Source: Limnohabitans sp. 2KL-27 (GTDB lineage: Bacteria; Pseudomonadota; Gammaproteobacteria; Burkholderiales; Burkholderiaceae_C). From it: a stretch of DNA of 64,000 nucleotides. Numbering within the stretch: the stretch's first letter is position 1; each line of letters begins with the position of its first letter. The translations under genes and the position numbers were made by a program. The notes under the pieces were generated by a model that was not told the origin of the DNA, did no database searches, and saw only the letters and a program-made list of their open reading frames with translations. The stretch is taken from assembly GCF_001269345.1 (NCBI RefSeq), contig NZ_CXOP01000002.1:1860853-1924852 (forward strand). The letters run 5' to 3'. Positions 9,285 to 18,877 of the stretch are shown piece after piece.

Positions 9285-9764
9285 TCAATCCATTTTCAGC
9301 AAAACCACGGCACGCGCTTCCATGCTTTGGCCCATCCCCACGGGCCCGAGTTTTTCGGCCGTTTTGGCCTTCACATTCACCAGATCGGCTGGCACACCCA
9401 AGGCCTTGGCCACCCCTGCGTTGATGGCCGCCATGTGCGATGCCAGCTTGGGGGCCTGTGCCACGATGGTGCTGTCCACATTGACCAGTTCCCAGCCTTT
9501 CGCGCGCACCCGGCGCATGGCTTCTTGCAAAAGCAGCGATGAATCTGCCCCTTTGAATTGCGTCTCCGTGTCCGGAAAATGTCGCCCAATATCGCCCAAA
9601 CCGGCAGCGCCCAGCACCGCATCGGTGATGGCGTGCAACAGCACATCGGCGTCAGAGTGCCCCAGCAGGCCTGAGGTGTGTGGGATCTCCACCCCGCCCA
9701 AAATCAGCTTGCGACCGGGCACCAAGGCGTGCACGTCCCAGCCTTCGCCAATGCGGATGTTCAT
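9285..9764 (-). CDS. ispF: 2-C-methyl-D-erythritol 2,4-cyclodiphosphate synthase
   Basis: A 159-residue enzyme of the MEP isoprenoid pathway that cyclises CDP-methylerythritol 2-phosphate to MEcPP with release of CMP. The metal-binding motif GWDVHAL at the N-terminus, the [14 protein letters not shown] segment and the C-terminal KAKTAEKLG...G region are all present. Length is normal (about 160). It overlaps the ispD stop by four bases, the usual ispD-ispF order in Proteobacteria. Confidence 0.96.
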   Translation of the reverse strand: MNIRIGEGWDVHALVPGRKLILGGVEIPHTSGLLGHSDADVLLHAITDAVLGAAGLGDIGRHFPDTETQFKGADSSLLLQEAMRRVRAKGWELVNVDSTIVAQAPKLASHMAAINAGVAKALGVPADLVNVKAKTAEKLGPVGMGQSMEARAVVLLKMD

Positions 9765-10486
9765 GTTCTGCCTTTCAAAACCACCTCGGCAAACGCAAAG
9801 TCGGCCGGGTAAGTGACTTTCATATTCTGGACCGAGCCGGGCACAAGCCGTGGTGACAGGCCCAGGCGCTCCATGGCGCTCGACTCGTCGGTGATGCCGG
9901 CAAACCCTGTGGCAGCTGCATCAGCCAGGGCGGCATGCAAGGCCCCCACGCGGAACATCTGCGGGGTTTGCGCCAACCATTTGTCCTCACGCGTCACGGT
10001 GCTGGCAACGCGGGCGATCCGGTCGTCGAGGGTTTGCGATTTCAAAGTGTCGGACAGCGGCAAAGCCAAAAGGCCACCCACCAGGTCATCTTGGCAAGCT
10101 TCGATCAAGGCGGTCACTGCATCGGGCGTGATCAGGCAACGTGCTGCGTCGTGCACCAGCACCCAATCTTGAGCGGACACGCCCGACTGCAACATGGCGC
10201 ACAAGCCATTGAACACGCTTTCGGCGCGGGTCGAGCCGCCACAGGCCACACGCCTGAAATGCGCAGGCCACGCAACTTCAGGCCATTCAAACCCATCGCC
10301 CGGCGACAGGATCACCCAGCCACTGGTCAGCTGCGGCAACAGCGCCAGTGCATGCAAGGTGTGCATGACCATCGGCTGCCCAGCCACAAGTTGGTATTGC
10401 TTAGGGACAGGTGTGCCCGCGCGGCTGCCTGTGCCGGCACAAGGCATCAGGGCGTGAAACCGTGGATCGTCTGAAGTGGATGACAT
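9761..10486 (-). CDS. ispD: 2-C-methyl-D-erythritol 4-phosphate cytidylyltransferase
   Basis: A 241-residue MEP-pathway enzyme that couples CTP to methylerythritol 4-phosphate. The nucleotide-binding loop [11 protein letters not shown], the [11 protein letters not shown] segment, the VHDAARC motif and the late [11 protein letters not shown] segment are family hallmarks. The ATG at 10486 gives [13 protein letters not shown]; ten more codons upstream are open but lack support. Translated just ahead of ispF with overlapping stop and start. Confidence 0.95.
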   Translation of the reverse strand: MSSTSDDPRFHALMPCAGTGSRAGTPVPKQYQLVAGQPMVMHTLHALALLPQLTSGWVILSPGDGFEWPEVAWPAHFRRVACGGSTRAESVFNGLCAMLQSGVSAQDWVLVHDAARCLITPDAVTALIEACQDDLVGGLLALPLSDTLKSQTLDDRIARVASTVTREDKWLAQTPQMFRVGALHAALADAAATGFAGITDESSAMERLGLSPRLVPGSVQNMKVTYPADFAFAEVVLKGRT

Positions 10487-10590
10487 GGCGCTTGATTGTA
10501 GAGCTCGGACCCACAAACGCCCAACACAGAGACGACAAGCGACCTTGGCCGATGCCCTTGGCCCTTCAGGGGGCTATGCCGCAACGCTTT

Positions 10591-10655
10591 TACAATGAGA
10601 GCGTCTGATCTTTTCTTCACCCCCCTCCTTTTTTGGCGGGGGGTGTTTTGCTTTT
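10591..10655 (+). promoter_or_regulatory. mfd leader: -10 element and terminator-like hairpin
   Basis: TACAAT at 10591-10596 is a good -10 element, though no clear -35 is seen. Some 20 bases later CACCCCCC (10618-10625) pairs with GGGGGGTG (10638-10645), followed by TTTTGCTTTTT. This resembles an intrinsic terminator, but it lies between the promoter candidate and the mfd ATG at 10671. It could be an attenuator, the end of a short RNA, or simply a leader hairpin. Confidence 0.45.
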
Positions 10656-10670
10656 TCCATCGCCCCCGCC

Positions 10671-13600
10671 ATGCAACTGCCCAGCCTCATTTCCGGCAAA
10701 CGATTCACCCTGCCCCGCCCTGCCGGATCGGCCGATGCCGTGTTGCTGGCCCAATTGGCCGAGCGTGAAAAGAAAGCGGGCAAGCTCATCGCCATCGTCA
10801 CAGCCGACGCCGCTGACGCCCAGCGCCTGATGGAAGAGTTGGTGTTTTTTGCCCCCGATCTGCGTTGCGTGATCTTTCCAGACTGGGAAACCTTGCCCTA
10901 CGACACCTTTTCACCGCACCAGGACCTGATCTCGGAGCGCTTGGCCACGCTTTGGCGCATCCAGCAGCGCAACCACCCCGAGAGCGCCGATGTGGTGCTG
11001 GTGCCCGCCACCACGGCCCTTTACCGGCTGGCGCCGCCGTCCTTTTTGGCGGGCTACACCTTTGAATTCAAGGTCAAGCAAAAGCTCGACGATGCACAGC
11101 TCAAAGCCCAGTTGACCTTGGCCGGCTACTCGCACGTCAGCCAAGTGGTCAGCCCCGGCGAGTACGCGGTGCGCGGGGGCTTGATCGACCTCTTTCCCAT
11201 GGGCTCGCTCGTGCCCTACCGGGTGGATTTGTTCGACGACGAGATCGACTCGATTCGCACCTTTGACCCTGACAGCCAGCGCAGCCTCTACCCTGTGCCC
11301 GAGGTGCGACTGCTTCCCGGACGTGAATTCCCCATGGACGAGGCGGCCCGTGCGCGTTTTCGCAGCCGCTGGCGTGAACTGCTCGAGGGCGACCCGACCA
11401 AAAGCCGCATCTACAAAGACATGGGCAACGGCGTGGCCACGGCGGGCATCGAGTATTACTTGCCGCTGTTTTTTGAAAACACCGCCACGGTGTTTGATTA
11501 CTTGGGCGCGGGGCAAGCGAATGCGGCCACCGTGGTTCTGCATGGCGATCTGGAACCGGCCTTCCAGCGCTTTTGGCAAGACACCCGCGACCGCTACCGC
11601 CTGGTTCAGGGCGATCCCGAGCGGCCCGTGCTGCCGCCAGATGCTTTGTTTTTGAGCGCTGAGCAGTTCTACACATTGACCAACGGCCATGCCCAGTTGG
11701 CCCTGCGCCCAGGCACCGCCGATGTGAGCGACAACACCCTCGCCCAGCCCTTGCCCGAGTTGACGGTGGTGCGCGGGGCCGAAGATCCGCTGGCCAGGTT
11801 ACAAGCGCACATCCTCAGCAGCACCAGCCGGGTGCTGATTCTGGCGGAGAGCGATGGCCGCCGTGAAAGTCTGTTGGACTTCGTGCGATCCAGCGGCCTC
11901 ACGCCGCCTGTGTTTGACAGCCTGCAGGAGTTTTTGGCCAGTGACGAAAAAGTTGGCATGGCAACCGCCGCATTGGTCAGCGGCTTCCACTGGTTCGAGC
12001 ACAACATCGACCTGGTCACCGAAACCGAACTTTTCGCTGCGGGCCCGACCACGCGCCGGCGGAAAAAACAAGAGCAGGTCAGCGACGTTGAGGCGCTCAT
12101 CAAGGACTTGAGCGAGTTGAACGTGGGCGACCCGGTGGTCCACAGTGCCCACGGCATCGGCCGTTACCGGGGCCTGATCAACATGGACATGGGCCAGAAA
12201 AACGAGGACGGCACGCCTGCCTTGCAAGAGTTTTTGCACCTGGAATATGCCGACCAAGCCACGCTTTATGTGCCCGTGAGCCAGCTGCAACTGATCGGCC
12301 GCTACACGGGCGTGAGCGCCGACGAGGCACCCCTGCACAAGCTGGGCTCTGGCCAATGGGAAAAAGCCAAACGCCGTGCCGCCGAGCAGGTGCGCGACGC
12401 TGCCGCCGAACTGCTCAACATCTACGCCCGACGCGCGGCCCGGGAAGGCCATCCTTTCCGCTACAGCCCACAAGATTACGAGACGTTTGCCAACGACTTT
12501 GGTTTTGAAGAAACCGCAGACCAAAAAGCCGCCATCCACTGCGTCATCCAAGACATGATCAGCCCCCGCCCCATGGACCGCTTGGTCTGTGGTGATGTGG
12601 GTTTTGGCAAGACCGAGGTCGCGCTGCGGGCCGCTTTTGTGGCCGTCACGGGGGGTAAGCAAGTGGCGATTCTGGCCCCCACCACGCTGCTGGCCGAGCA
12701 GCACTACCAAACGCTCAAAGACCGTTTTGCCAAATGGCCTGTCAAGGTGGCCGAAGTCTCGCGCTTCAGGTCGGGCAAAGAAGTCACCGCCGCCCTCAAA
12801 GGCATTGCAGATGGCACGGTGGACATTGTGGTGGGCACGCACAAATTGCTCAGCGAATCCACCAAGTTCCACGACCTGGGTTTGCTCATCATCGACGAGG
12901 AGCACCGCTTTGGTGTACGTCACAAGGAGGCCATGAAAGCCCTGCGCGCCGAGGTCGATGTGCTCACCCTCACCGCCACGCCCATTCCCCGTACCATGGG
13001 CATGGCACTGGAGGGCCTGCGCGATCTGAGCGTGATCGCCACCGCGCCCCAACGCCGTCTGGCCATCAAGACCTTTGTGCGCAACGAAGGCACGGGTGTG
13101 ATCCGCGAGGCGGTGTTGCGCGAGCTCAAGCGCGGCGGCCAGTGCTACTTTTTGCACAACGAAGTCGAGACCATCGAAAATCGTCGGCAAAAGCTCGAAG
13201 AAATCCTGCCCGAAGCCCGCATCGCCGTGGCCCACGGCCAAATGCCCGAGCGGGAACTGGAGCGCGTGATGCGCGACTTTGTGGCCCAGCGTTACAACAT
13301 CTTGCTGTGCTCGACCATCATCGAGACCGGCATCGACGTGCCCACGGCCAACACCATCGTGATCTCTCGCGCCGACAAGTTTGGCCTGGCGCAGCTGCAC
13401 CAGTTGCGCGGGCGCGTGGGCCGCTCGCATCACCAAGCCTATGCTTATTTGATGGTGCCCGAAATCGAAGGCCTGACCAAGCAAGCCGCCCAGCGGCTCG
13501 ATGCCATCCAGCAAATGGAAGAATTGGGCAGTGGCTTTTATTTGGCCATGCACGACCTGGAAATTCGGGGTGCGGGCGAGGTGCTGGGCGAAAACCAGAG

Positions 13601-14165
13601 CGGTAACATGCTCGAAGTGGGCTTTCAGCTCTACAACGAAATGCTGTCCGAAGCCGTGCGCTGCTTGAAGGCGGGCAAAGAGCCCGATCTCCTCAGTCCG
13701 CTGTCGGTCACCACCGACATCAACCTGCATGCCCCCGCCCTGCTGCCCAACGACTACTGCGGCGATGTGCATCTGCGCCTGAGCTTTTACAAAAAACTGG
13801 CCACCGCCAAAACCAACGAACAGATCGACGCTCTCTTGGAAGAACTGGTGGACCGCTTTGGCAAGTTGCCCCCGCAAGCACAAACCTTGGTGGACGTGCA
13901 CCGCCTGCGCGTGCTGACCCAGCCCTATGGCGTGATCAAGGTCGACGCCTCGCCGGGCGTCATCCAGATCACCTTCAAACCCAACCCGCCTGTGGACCCC
14001 ATGGCCATCATTGGCCTGATCCAGAAAAACAAACACATCAAGCTGGCGGGCAACGACAAAATCCGCATCGAACGCGAACTGCCGGATCCCAAGGCGCGGG
14101 CGCAGATGGTGCGGGATGTGCTGCGGAGTTTGGGACAACCCAAGACCGAAACGGCTGTTGCCTGA
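10671..14165 (+). CDS. mfd: Transcription-repair coupling factor Mfd
   Basis: A 1164-residue ATP-dependent translocase that pushes stalled RNA polymerase off DNA lesions and recruits UvrA. In order it shows the UvrB-like N-terminal module, the RNA-polymerase-interacting domain (about 480-560, GDPVVHSAHGIGRYRGL), the RecG-like motor with Walker A GDVGFGKTE near residue 641 and DEEH box, SAT motif (TATPIPRTM), the TRG region (LRGRVGRS...), and the C-terminal autoinhibitory domain. Length matches the E. coli protein (1148). Start ATG at 10671 gives MQLPSLISGKRF. Confidence 0.97.
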   Translation: MQLPSLISGKRFTLPRPAGSADAVLLAQLAEREKKAGKLIAIVTADAADAQRLMEELVFFAPDLRCVIFPDWETLPYDTFSPHQDLISERLATLWRIQQRNHPESADVVLVPATTALYRLAPPSFLAGYTFEFKVKQKLDDAQLKAQLTLAGYSHVSQVVSPGEYAVRGGLIDLFPMGSLVPYRVDLFDDEIDSIRTFDPDSQRSLYPVPEVRLLPGREFPMDEAARARFRSRWRELLEGDPTKSRIYKDMGNGVATAGIEYYLPLFFENTATVFDYLGAGQANAATVVLHGDLEPAFQRFWQDTRDRYRLVQGDPERPVLPPDALFLSAEQFYTLTNGHAQLALRPGTADVSDNTLAQPLPELTVVRGAEDPLARLQAHILSSTSRVLILAESDGRRESLLDFVRSSGLTPPVFDSLQEFLASDEKVGMATAALVSGFHWFEHNIDLVTETELFAAGPTTRRRKKQEQVSDVEALIKDLSELNVGDPVVHSAHGIGRYRGLINMDMGQKNEDGTPALQEFLHLEYADQATLYVPVSQLQLIGRYTGVSADEAPLHKLGSGQWEKAKRRAAEQVRDAAAELLNIYARRAAREGHPFRYSPQDYETFANDFGFEETADQKAAIHCVIQDMISPRPMDRLVCGDVGFGKTEVALRAAFVAVTGGKQVAILAPTTLLAEQHYQTLKDRFAKWPVKVAEVSRFRSGKEVTAALKGIADGTVDIVVGTHKLLSESTKFHDLGLLIIDEEHRFGVRHKEAMKALRAEVDVLTLTATPIPRTMGMALEGLRDLSVIATAPQRRLAIKTFVRNEGTGVIREAVLRELKRGGQCYFLHNEVETIENRRQKLEEILPEARIAVAHGQMPERELERVMRDFVAQRYNILLCSTIIETGIDVPTANTIVISRADKFGLAQLHQLRGRVGRSHHQAYAYLMVPEIEGLTKQAAQRLDAIQQMEELGSGFYLAMHDLEIRGAGEVLGENQSGNMLEVGFQLYNEMLSEAVRCLKAGKEPDLLSPLSVTTDINLHAPALLPNDYCGDVHLRLSFYKKLATAKTNEQIDALLEELVDRFGKLPPQAQTLVDVHRLRVLTQPYGVIKVDASPGVIQITFKPNPPVDPMAIIGLIQKNKHIKLAGNDKIRIERELPDPKARAQMVRDVLRSLGQPKTETAVA

Positions 14166-14197
14166 ACCCCTCCAACGATCTTCGATAATCTTGCTCC

Positions 14198-14926
14198 ATG
14201 ACCACCGCCACCGCCTCCCCCACCGAGTTTGCCCCCGGCCTTGCCATTCAGGGCTTCAACGCCCCGCTTTCTTTGTCCCAGTTCAAGCTGATCGCGTTTG
14301 ACATGGACTCCACGCTCATCAGCATCGAGTGCATTGACGAGATCGCCGATGCCGTGGGCCGCAAGGCTGAGGTGGCCGCCATCACCGAAGCGGCCATGCG
14401 CGGCGAGATCACCGACTTCAAAGAAAGCCTGCGTCGCCGCCTGGCCCTGCTCCAGGGCGTGACGCTGGCTGACATGGAGCGCGTGTACACGGAGCGTCTG
14501 AAGATCAACCCCGGCGCAGCCGAGCTGATCGTGGCTTGCCAGAGGGCGGGCATGAAGGTGCTGTTGGTCTCGGGCGGCTTCACTTTCTTTGCCGACCGCG
14601 TCAAAGAGCGCCTGAACATCGACTTTGCCCGTTCCAACCGTCTCGAGGTGGTGAACGGTGAACTCACAGGCAAGCTGGTCATGCAAAGCTGGGGCGATAT
14701 TTGTGATGGGGCCGAGAAACGCAGAACGGTGCTGGAAATGGCCTCGTTGATGGGCATTGAGCCGCATCAATGCATCGCTGTCGGGGACGGTGCCAACGAT
14801 TTGCCCATGATGGGCGCTGCGGGCTTGTCGGTGGCCTACCATGCCAAACCCAAGGTTCGGGAGCAGGCCATGGTGGCGATCAACCAAGGTGGTCTAGACC
14901 GATTGCTGGAAGTCGTCAGGCCCTGA
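14198..14926 (+). CDS. serB: Phosphoserine phosphatase SerB
   Basis: A 242-residue HAD-family phosphatase performing the last step of serine synthesis. The HAD nucleophile motif DMDSTLIS (about residues 34-41), the second motif VSGGF, the lysine-bearing segment and motif GDGANDLPM are complete. It lacks the N-terminal ACT-like extension of the longer E. coli SerB, having only about 30 extra residues. GATAAT at 14184-14189 could be a -10 element very near the start, giving a nearly leaderless message; this is weak. Confidence 0.93.
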   Translation: MTTATASPTEFAPGLAIQGFNAPLSLSQFKLIAFDMDSTLISIECIDEIADAVGRKAEVAAITEAAMRGEITDFKESLRRRLALLQGVTLADMERVYTERLKINPGAAELIVACQRAGMKVLLVSGGFTFFADRVKERLNIDFARSNRLEVVNGELTGKLVMQSWGDICDGAEKRRTVLEMASLMGIEPHQCIAVGDGANDLPMMGAAGLSVAYHAKPKVREQAMVAINQGGLDRLLEVVRP

Positions 14927-14968
14927 GTTTGGTTTTTGTGGGATGCTACCCCTGCAGCCGAATGGGGG

Positions 14969-15178
14969 TCAGCGGCGCAGGGGCTTGAGCAGGTCGCTCA
15001 AACCGTTGTGGTCGATCTCTTGCATCAGGCGCAGCAGTTGCCCGATTTCACCTTTGGGAAAGCCTTCACGGGCAAACCAGTTCAGGTAATTGCCAGGCAA
15101 GTCGGCGATCAGTGTGCCCTTGTGCTTGCCAAAGGGCATGGGCATGGTGACCAGCTTCGTCAGGTCTTCGGGTTTCAT
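14969..15178 (-). CDS. DUF3820 family protein
   Basis: A 69-residue protein of the DUF3820 family, function unknown. The core MPFGKHKG..IADLPGNYLNWF is the family signature, also seen as a small accessory domain near exonucleases in other bacteria. The start is the ATG at 15178 (MKPEDLTKLV), ten bases after the upstream hydrolase stop. It is probably the last gene of the aminotransferase-hydrolase-DUF3820 operon on the minus strand. Confidence 0.82.
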   Translation of the reverse strand: MKPEDLTKLVTMPMPFGKHKGTLIADLPGNYLNWFAREGFPKGEIGQLLRLMQEIDHNGLSDLLKPLRR

Positions 15179-15188
15179 GGCCTCGCCC

Positions 15189-15992
15189 TCACACCCCGCC
15201 CCAGAGCCATTCACGCACGCGTGCATGAAACGCCTCGGGCCGGGAGATCATGACCCAATGCCCGCAAGGCAAACCTTGCACCGCGCTGCCGGGGGCCGCA
15301 GCGACTTTCTCCAGCCACGAGGCCGAATGGAACATGAAGGGTTTGCGCTCGCCGTAAACAAACAAGAGCGGCATGGGCAACTGGATTTGCGCCGCGCCCT
15401 TGAAGCCACCCGCCGTGCCGAACCACTGCATGGCGTAGGGGTAGTTCATCTTGTGGGTGATGGTGGCCGGGTCGGTGGGGCAGCGCAGCCAGCGGGCCAT
15501 GGCTCGGGTCATGCGGGTGCCCAGACTGCCGCCAATTTTCCACGCCAAGGCCAGCCAGACCTGATAGCCCATCACCGACAGCTTTTCCTTGACGCCCCAA
15601 CTGCGCAACAAGGCACCCGAGTTGTGGTCGCCCACGTCCACCGCCACCACGCGGGCTACCCGATCGGGATGGCGCATGGCGAATTCGTAGCCAAAAATGC
15701 AGCCCCAGTCGTGCAGCATCAGAGTCACGGGTTTGTCCGGGCTGATGCGGTCCACAATCTGGCGCAGCAGTTGGCACATGTCGTCCAGACTGGTGGCCGA
15801 GGGGCCTGACTCAAAGCCCGGCAGCGTCAGGCGTGCACAGATGGCGCGGTCTTGCAAAGCCGCCACGGTGCCGTCCCACAGGGCCCGTGTGTCGGGCCAG
15901 CCGTGCAGCATCAAGATAACCTCGTCACCCTGCCCTTGCAGCCAAACTTCGGTGCCGTTGACGTCGATGCACAGCTCGGAACTGGCCGCCAT
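15189..15992 (-). CDS. Alpha/beta hydrolase, epoxide hydrolase/dehalogenase-like
   Basis: A 267-residue alpha/beta-hydrolase. HGWPDT is the HGxP oxyanion motif typical of epoxide hydrolases and haloalkane/haloacetate dehalogenases, and the nucleophile elbow HDWGCIFG carries Asp instead of Ser (LMLHDWG), which fits that branch. The late His lies in GLPCGHWVMI. The substrate is unknown. It follows the aminotransferase gene by three bases and precedes the DUF3820 gene by ten, so all three are likely one transcript. Confidence 0.82.
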   Translation of the reverse strand: MAASSELCIDVNGTEVWLQGQGDEVILMLHGWPDTRALWDGTVAALQDRAICARLTLPGFESGPSATSLDDMCQLLRQIVDRISPDKPVTLMLHDWGCIFGYEFAMRHPDRVARVVAVDVGDHNSGALLRSWGVKEKLSVMGYQVWLALAWKIGGSLGTRMTRAMARWLRCPTDPATITHKMNYPYAMQWFGTAGGFKGAAQIQLPMPLLFVYGERKPFMFHSASWLEKVAAAPGSAVQGLPCGHWVMISRPEAFHARVREWLWGGV

Positions 15993-15995
15993 GGT

Positions 15996-17192
15996 TTACA
16001 AAGCCTTGGCAAGGCGCGAGACACCTTCGAGGATCTTGTCTTCGCCCACGGTGGCAAAGCTCAGGCGGAAGGTGGCGTGGTCGGGGTTGGCGCAAAAGAA
16101 CGGCGTGCCCGGCACAAAGGCCACACCCTGCTCGATGGCGCGTTTGGCGTACACATTGCCGTCGTTCACCTTGCCGCCAGCACCGGTGAGGCGCGCCCAG
16201 ACGAACAAACCACCCTGGGGTTGCACAAACTCGATTGCATCACCCAATTCCCGGCGCAGCGCATCGCCCATGGTTTGGGCCCGCTGGGCATACACCGCAC
16301 GCACTTTGTCCAAGGTGGCGGGCATGCGACCGGCCTTCAAATACTGAGCCGCGGTGGCCTGGGCAAAGGTGCTGGTGTGCGCGTCACTGAACTGTTTGCA
16401 CATCGTGGCTTTGCCCAACAGCTCGGCGGGGGCCACCATCCAGCCCACGCGCAAGCCGGGCGACAGCACTTTGGACAGAGACCCACAATGCACCAGAAGC
16501 TCGCGGCTGCCGGGCACGGATGCACTCATGGCCAGCAGGCTGGGCGGCGGCGCTTCGCCAAAATACAAATCACCATAAGGGTCGTCTTCCAAAATCAGAG
16601 TTTGGTGTTTGACCGCCATCTCCAGCACCTTTTTGCGGCGCTCGGCGCTGAGCAAGGCGCCGCTCGGGTTGCCAAAGGTGGGGATCAAATACACAAACTT
16701 CGGCTTGTGCTCGGCGATCAGTTTTTCCAGTTCTTCGGTCTTGACGCCGTGGCCGTCCACCGGGGCGCTGATGAGTTCAGCCCCATACAAACGGAAGCAC
16801 TGGATGGTGGCCAGAAAGGTGGGGCCTTCCACGATCACCTTGTCGCCGGGGCTGATCATGGTTTTGCCGATCAAATCCAGCCCCTGCTGGCTGCCAGTGG
16901 TCACGATCAGCTGGTCTGCGGTCACGTCTTGGGCACCCTTTTGGGCCATGAAGTGGGCCAGTTGCTCACGCAGCGGGCCAAAGCCTTCGGTCGCGCCATA
17001 TTGCAATGCTGCGCCGGGGTCCTGGCTCAAGGCCGCGTTGCTGGCTTCGCGGATGCCGTCCACGTCGAACATGGCGCTGTCGGGAAAGCCGCCCGCAAAA
17101 CTGATGATGCCGGGCTTGCCCAGGAGCTTGAACAGCTCACGGATGGCGGAGGTTTCGACGTTGTTCAGGCGATCGGCAAATTGCAAAGGCAT
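15996..17192 (-). CDS. PLP-dependent class I aminotransferase
   Basis: A 398-residue fold-type I aminotransferase of the LysN / 2-aminoadipate-aminotransferase-like group (COG1167 without the GntR domain). ISFAGGFPD at the N-terminus, QYGATEGFGPLREQL, the cofactor Asp/Tyr stretch LILEDDPYGDLYF and the Schiff-base lysine in GSLSKVLSPGLRVGW are clear. The amino donor cannot be read from sequence. The ATG at 17192 begins MPLQFADRL. It is divergent from nth with about 65 bases between starts. Confidence 0.87.
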   Translation of the reverse strand: MPLQFADRLNNVETSAIRELFKLLGKPGIISFAGGFPDSAMFDVDGIREASNAALSQDPGAALQYGATEGFGPLREQLAHFMAQKGAQDVTADQLIVTTGSQQGLDLIGKTMISPGDKVIVEGPTFLATIQCFRLYGAELISAPVDGHGVKTEELEKLIAEHKPKFVYLIPTFGNPSGALLSAERRKKVLEMAVKHQTLILEDDPYGDLYFGEAPPPSLLAMSASVPGSRELLVHCGSLSKVLSPGLRVGWMVAPAELLGKATMCKQFSDAHTSTFAQATAAQYLKAGRMPATLDKVRAVYAQRAQTMGDALRRELGDAIEFVQPQGGLFVWARLTGAGGKVNDGNVYAKRAIEQGVAFVPGTPFFCANPDHATFRLSFATVGEDKILEGVSRLAKAL

Positions 17193-17257
17193 GGTGTATC
17201 TTCCCGTGTTGACTTGGCCGTCATTTTGCCAACATCTGCACACCTACTTTTATCCCC

Positions 17258-17890
17258 ATGAAACCCGCTCAGATCGAATCCTTCTTTGCCACGCTGCAAG
17301 CCGCCAACCCCATGCCTGTGACCGAGCTGGAATACACCAGTGTCTTTGAGCTGCTGGCCGCTGTGCTGCTGTCGGCACAGGCCACCGACGTGGGGGTCAA
17401 CAAGGCCACGCGCAAGTTGTTCCCGGTGGCGGGCACGCCGCAAAAAATCCTGGACTTGGGTCTGGCGGGGCTCGAGAGTTACATCAAAACGATTGGCTTG
17501 TACCGCAGCAAAGCCAAACACTTGATGGAAACCTGCCGCATTTTGGTGGAGCAGCACGGCGGCCAAGTGCCCCGAAGCCGCGAAGAACTCGAAGCCCTGC
17601 CCGGCGTGGGACGCAAAACCGCCAATGTGGTGCTGAACTCGGCGTTTGGCGAAGCGACCATGGCGGTGGACACGCACATCTTCCGCATGGGCAACCGCAC
17701 GGGCCTGGCCCCGGGCAAAACGCCCTTGGCGGTGGAGCTCAAGCTGCTCAAACGCATCCCAGCCAAGTACCTGGTGGACGCCCACCACTGGTTGATCTTG
17801 CACGGGCGCTATGTGTGCCAAGCGCGCAAACCGCTGTGCGGGCAGTGCGCTGTGGCGGCGTTTTGCGATTTCAAGTCCAAAACACCCTGA
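17258..17890 (+). CDS. nth: Endonuclease III
   Basis: A 210-residue base-excision repair enzyme, a DNA glycosylase/AP lyase for oxidised pyrimidines. The helix-hairpin-helix with catalytic lysine (LPGVGRKTANVV), the catalytic Asp in VDTHIFR, and the four-cysteine cluster C-X6-C-X2-C-X5-C near the C-terminus (CQARKPLCGQCAVAAFC) are complete. Length is standard. Confidence 0.97.
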   Translation: MKPAQIESFFATLQAANPMPVTELEYTSVFELLAAVLLSAQATDVGVNKATRKLFPVAGTPQKILDLGLAGLESYIKTIGLYRSKAKHLMETCRILVEQHGGQVPRSREELEALPGVGRKTANVVLNSAFGEATMAVDTHIFRMGNRTGLAPGKTPLAVELKLLKRIPAKYLVDAHHWLILHGRYVCQARKPLCGQCAVAAFCDFKSKTP

Positions 17891-17978
17891 TTGCAGGTCG
17901 GAAATTGACTTCTTTGTGACTCACAAGTTGTCCTTTCTGCTCTCATGAAGCCCTGCTAGCACAGGTAAAATCGTGGCC

Positions 17979-17996
17979 TCTGCCCTGCTGGGCAGA
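17979..17996. repeat. Perfect inverted repeat upstream of the DUF3348 cassette
   Basis: TCTGCCC (17979-17985) and GGGCAGA (17990-17996) form a perfect seven-pair hairpin with a TGCT loop, about 77 bases before the first cassette gene. There is no T-tract after it. It may be an operator or leader structure, or chance; the whole 17891-18073 gap holds nothing else I can name. Confidence 0.4.
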
Positions 17997-18073
17997 CCCT
18001 TGACGGTTGGCCTTATGCCGCCGTTGCCTCAAGCGCCAGCTGCGCTGCTTCTCGAACCCATTCCGACCTGCCC

Positions 18074-18877
18074 ATGACGCGAGCCCTGCCGCGTGCCCAC
18101 TTCAACAGCTCCCGTCTGACGCGTTTTCTGACCGAGAACGCCATTATCGATGCCGCCCCTGTGGCGGACGATGTGGGGCAAAAGTTGGGCGATTGGCTGA
18201 ACTTTCGCCAAGCGATTGCCTTGCACGGCGTGCTCAACCCCGAGCTCCAGCCTGCTGCGCCCCAGCCAGCACACCTGCGGCGCTCGGGTGTGATGACCGC
18301 CGAGGCCTTGTCCCGGCATGTGGACAAAGTGCGCGCCCAACTCGAACAATCCATCGCCCAAGGCGCGCCCAGCGGTTCGGGGATGACGCGCATCGACATG
18401 CCCCCCGCAGAACTGGACGAACCCATCGAGCCGAAAACGGCGTTTGAGCCCTATCGCCGTTTTTATGCTGCCCACCAGCGCCAAATGGAAGCGTCCCTGC
18501 AGACCTTGCGCTCGCAAGTGCGGGGTCAGCTGAGCAAAAGTACGCCCAGCTTGCAACAACTGGCCACGCTCGATGCGGCTTTTGAAAACATCTTGAGCGA
18601 GCGCGAAGCGCTTTGTCTGGGCAAAGTGGCCAAGCTGCACGAAAAACGCTTTGCGCAAGCACTTAAAAAACACATCCAACAAATCAGCAGTCCACAAGCC
18701 GAGGCCACAGCCGAAGGAGCCGAAGCACCGTCCGCCACCGTAGTGAGCCCTTTGCCTTGGCTCTTGCCCTTTCGCCAAGCCATGCGCAACGCTTTGTTGG
18801 CCGAGCTGGACACCCGACTGCAACCCGTGTTGGGCCTTGTTGAAGCCTTCAACCAATACACCCCAAAAGAACAATGA
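18074..18877 (+). CDS. DUF3348 family protein, first gene of motor-like cassette
   Basis: A 267-residue soluble protein that I recognise as DUF3348, function unknown. It opens RAHFNSSRLTRFLTEN, has a helix-rich middle with a polar linker (about 110-135, PPAELDEPIEPK), and a long helical second half (FYAAHQRQMEASLQTLRSQVRGQ...). No signal peptide or membrane segment is seen, so a cytoplasmic role is expected. Its stop overlaps the ATG of the next gene (ATGA at 18874), which implies translational coupling with the MotA/ZorA-like protein. No catalytic motif is apparent. Confidence 0.82.
   Translation: MTRALPRAHFNSSRLTRFLTENAIIDAAPVADDVGQKLGDWLNFRQAIALHGVLNPELQPAAPQPAHLRRSGVMTAEALSRHVDKVRAQLEQSIAQGAPSGSGMTRIDMPPAELDEPIEPKTAFEPYRRFYAAHQRQMEASLQTLRSQVRGQLSKSTPSLQQLATLDAAFENILSEREALCLGKVAKLHEKRFAQALKKHIQQISSPQAEATAEGAEAPSATVVSPLPWLLPFRQAMRNALLAELDTRLQPVLGLVEAFNQYTPKEQ

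Noticed and set aside
11799..14138. A 779-codon open frame on the minus strand opposite mfd
   Set aside because: It lies antisense within the clearly conserved mfd gene; its residues (His/Gln/Gly-rich, no domain) are typical of the GC-rich reverse frame and no ribosome site or partner is seen.
15852..17261. A 469-codon open frame opposite the aminotransferase
   Set aside because: Shadow frame of the conserved aminotransferase; no domain, no start context.
17903..17972. TTGACT and TAAAAT as a promoter for the DUF3348 cassette
   Set aside because: The two hexamers are about 50 bases apart; no acceptable pair was found in the gap.
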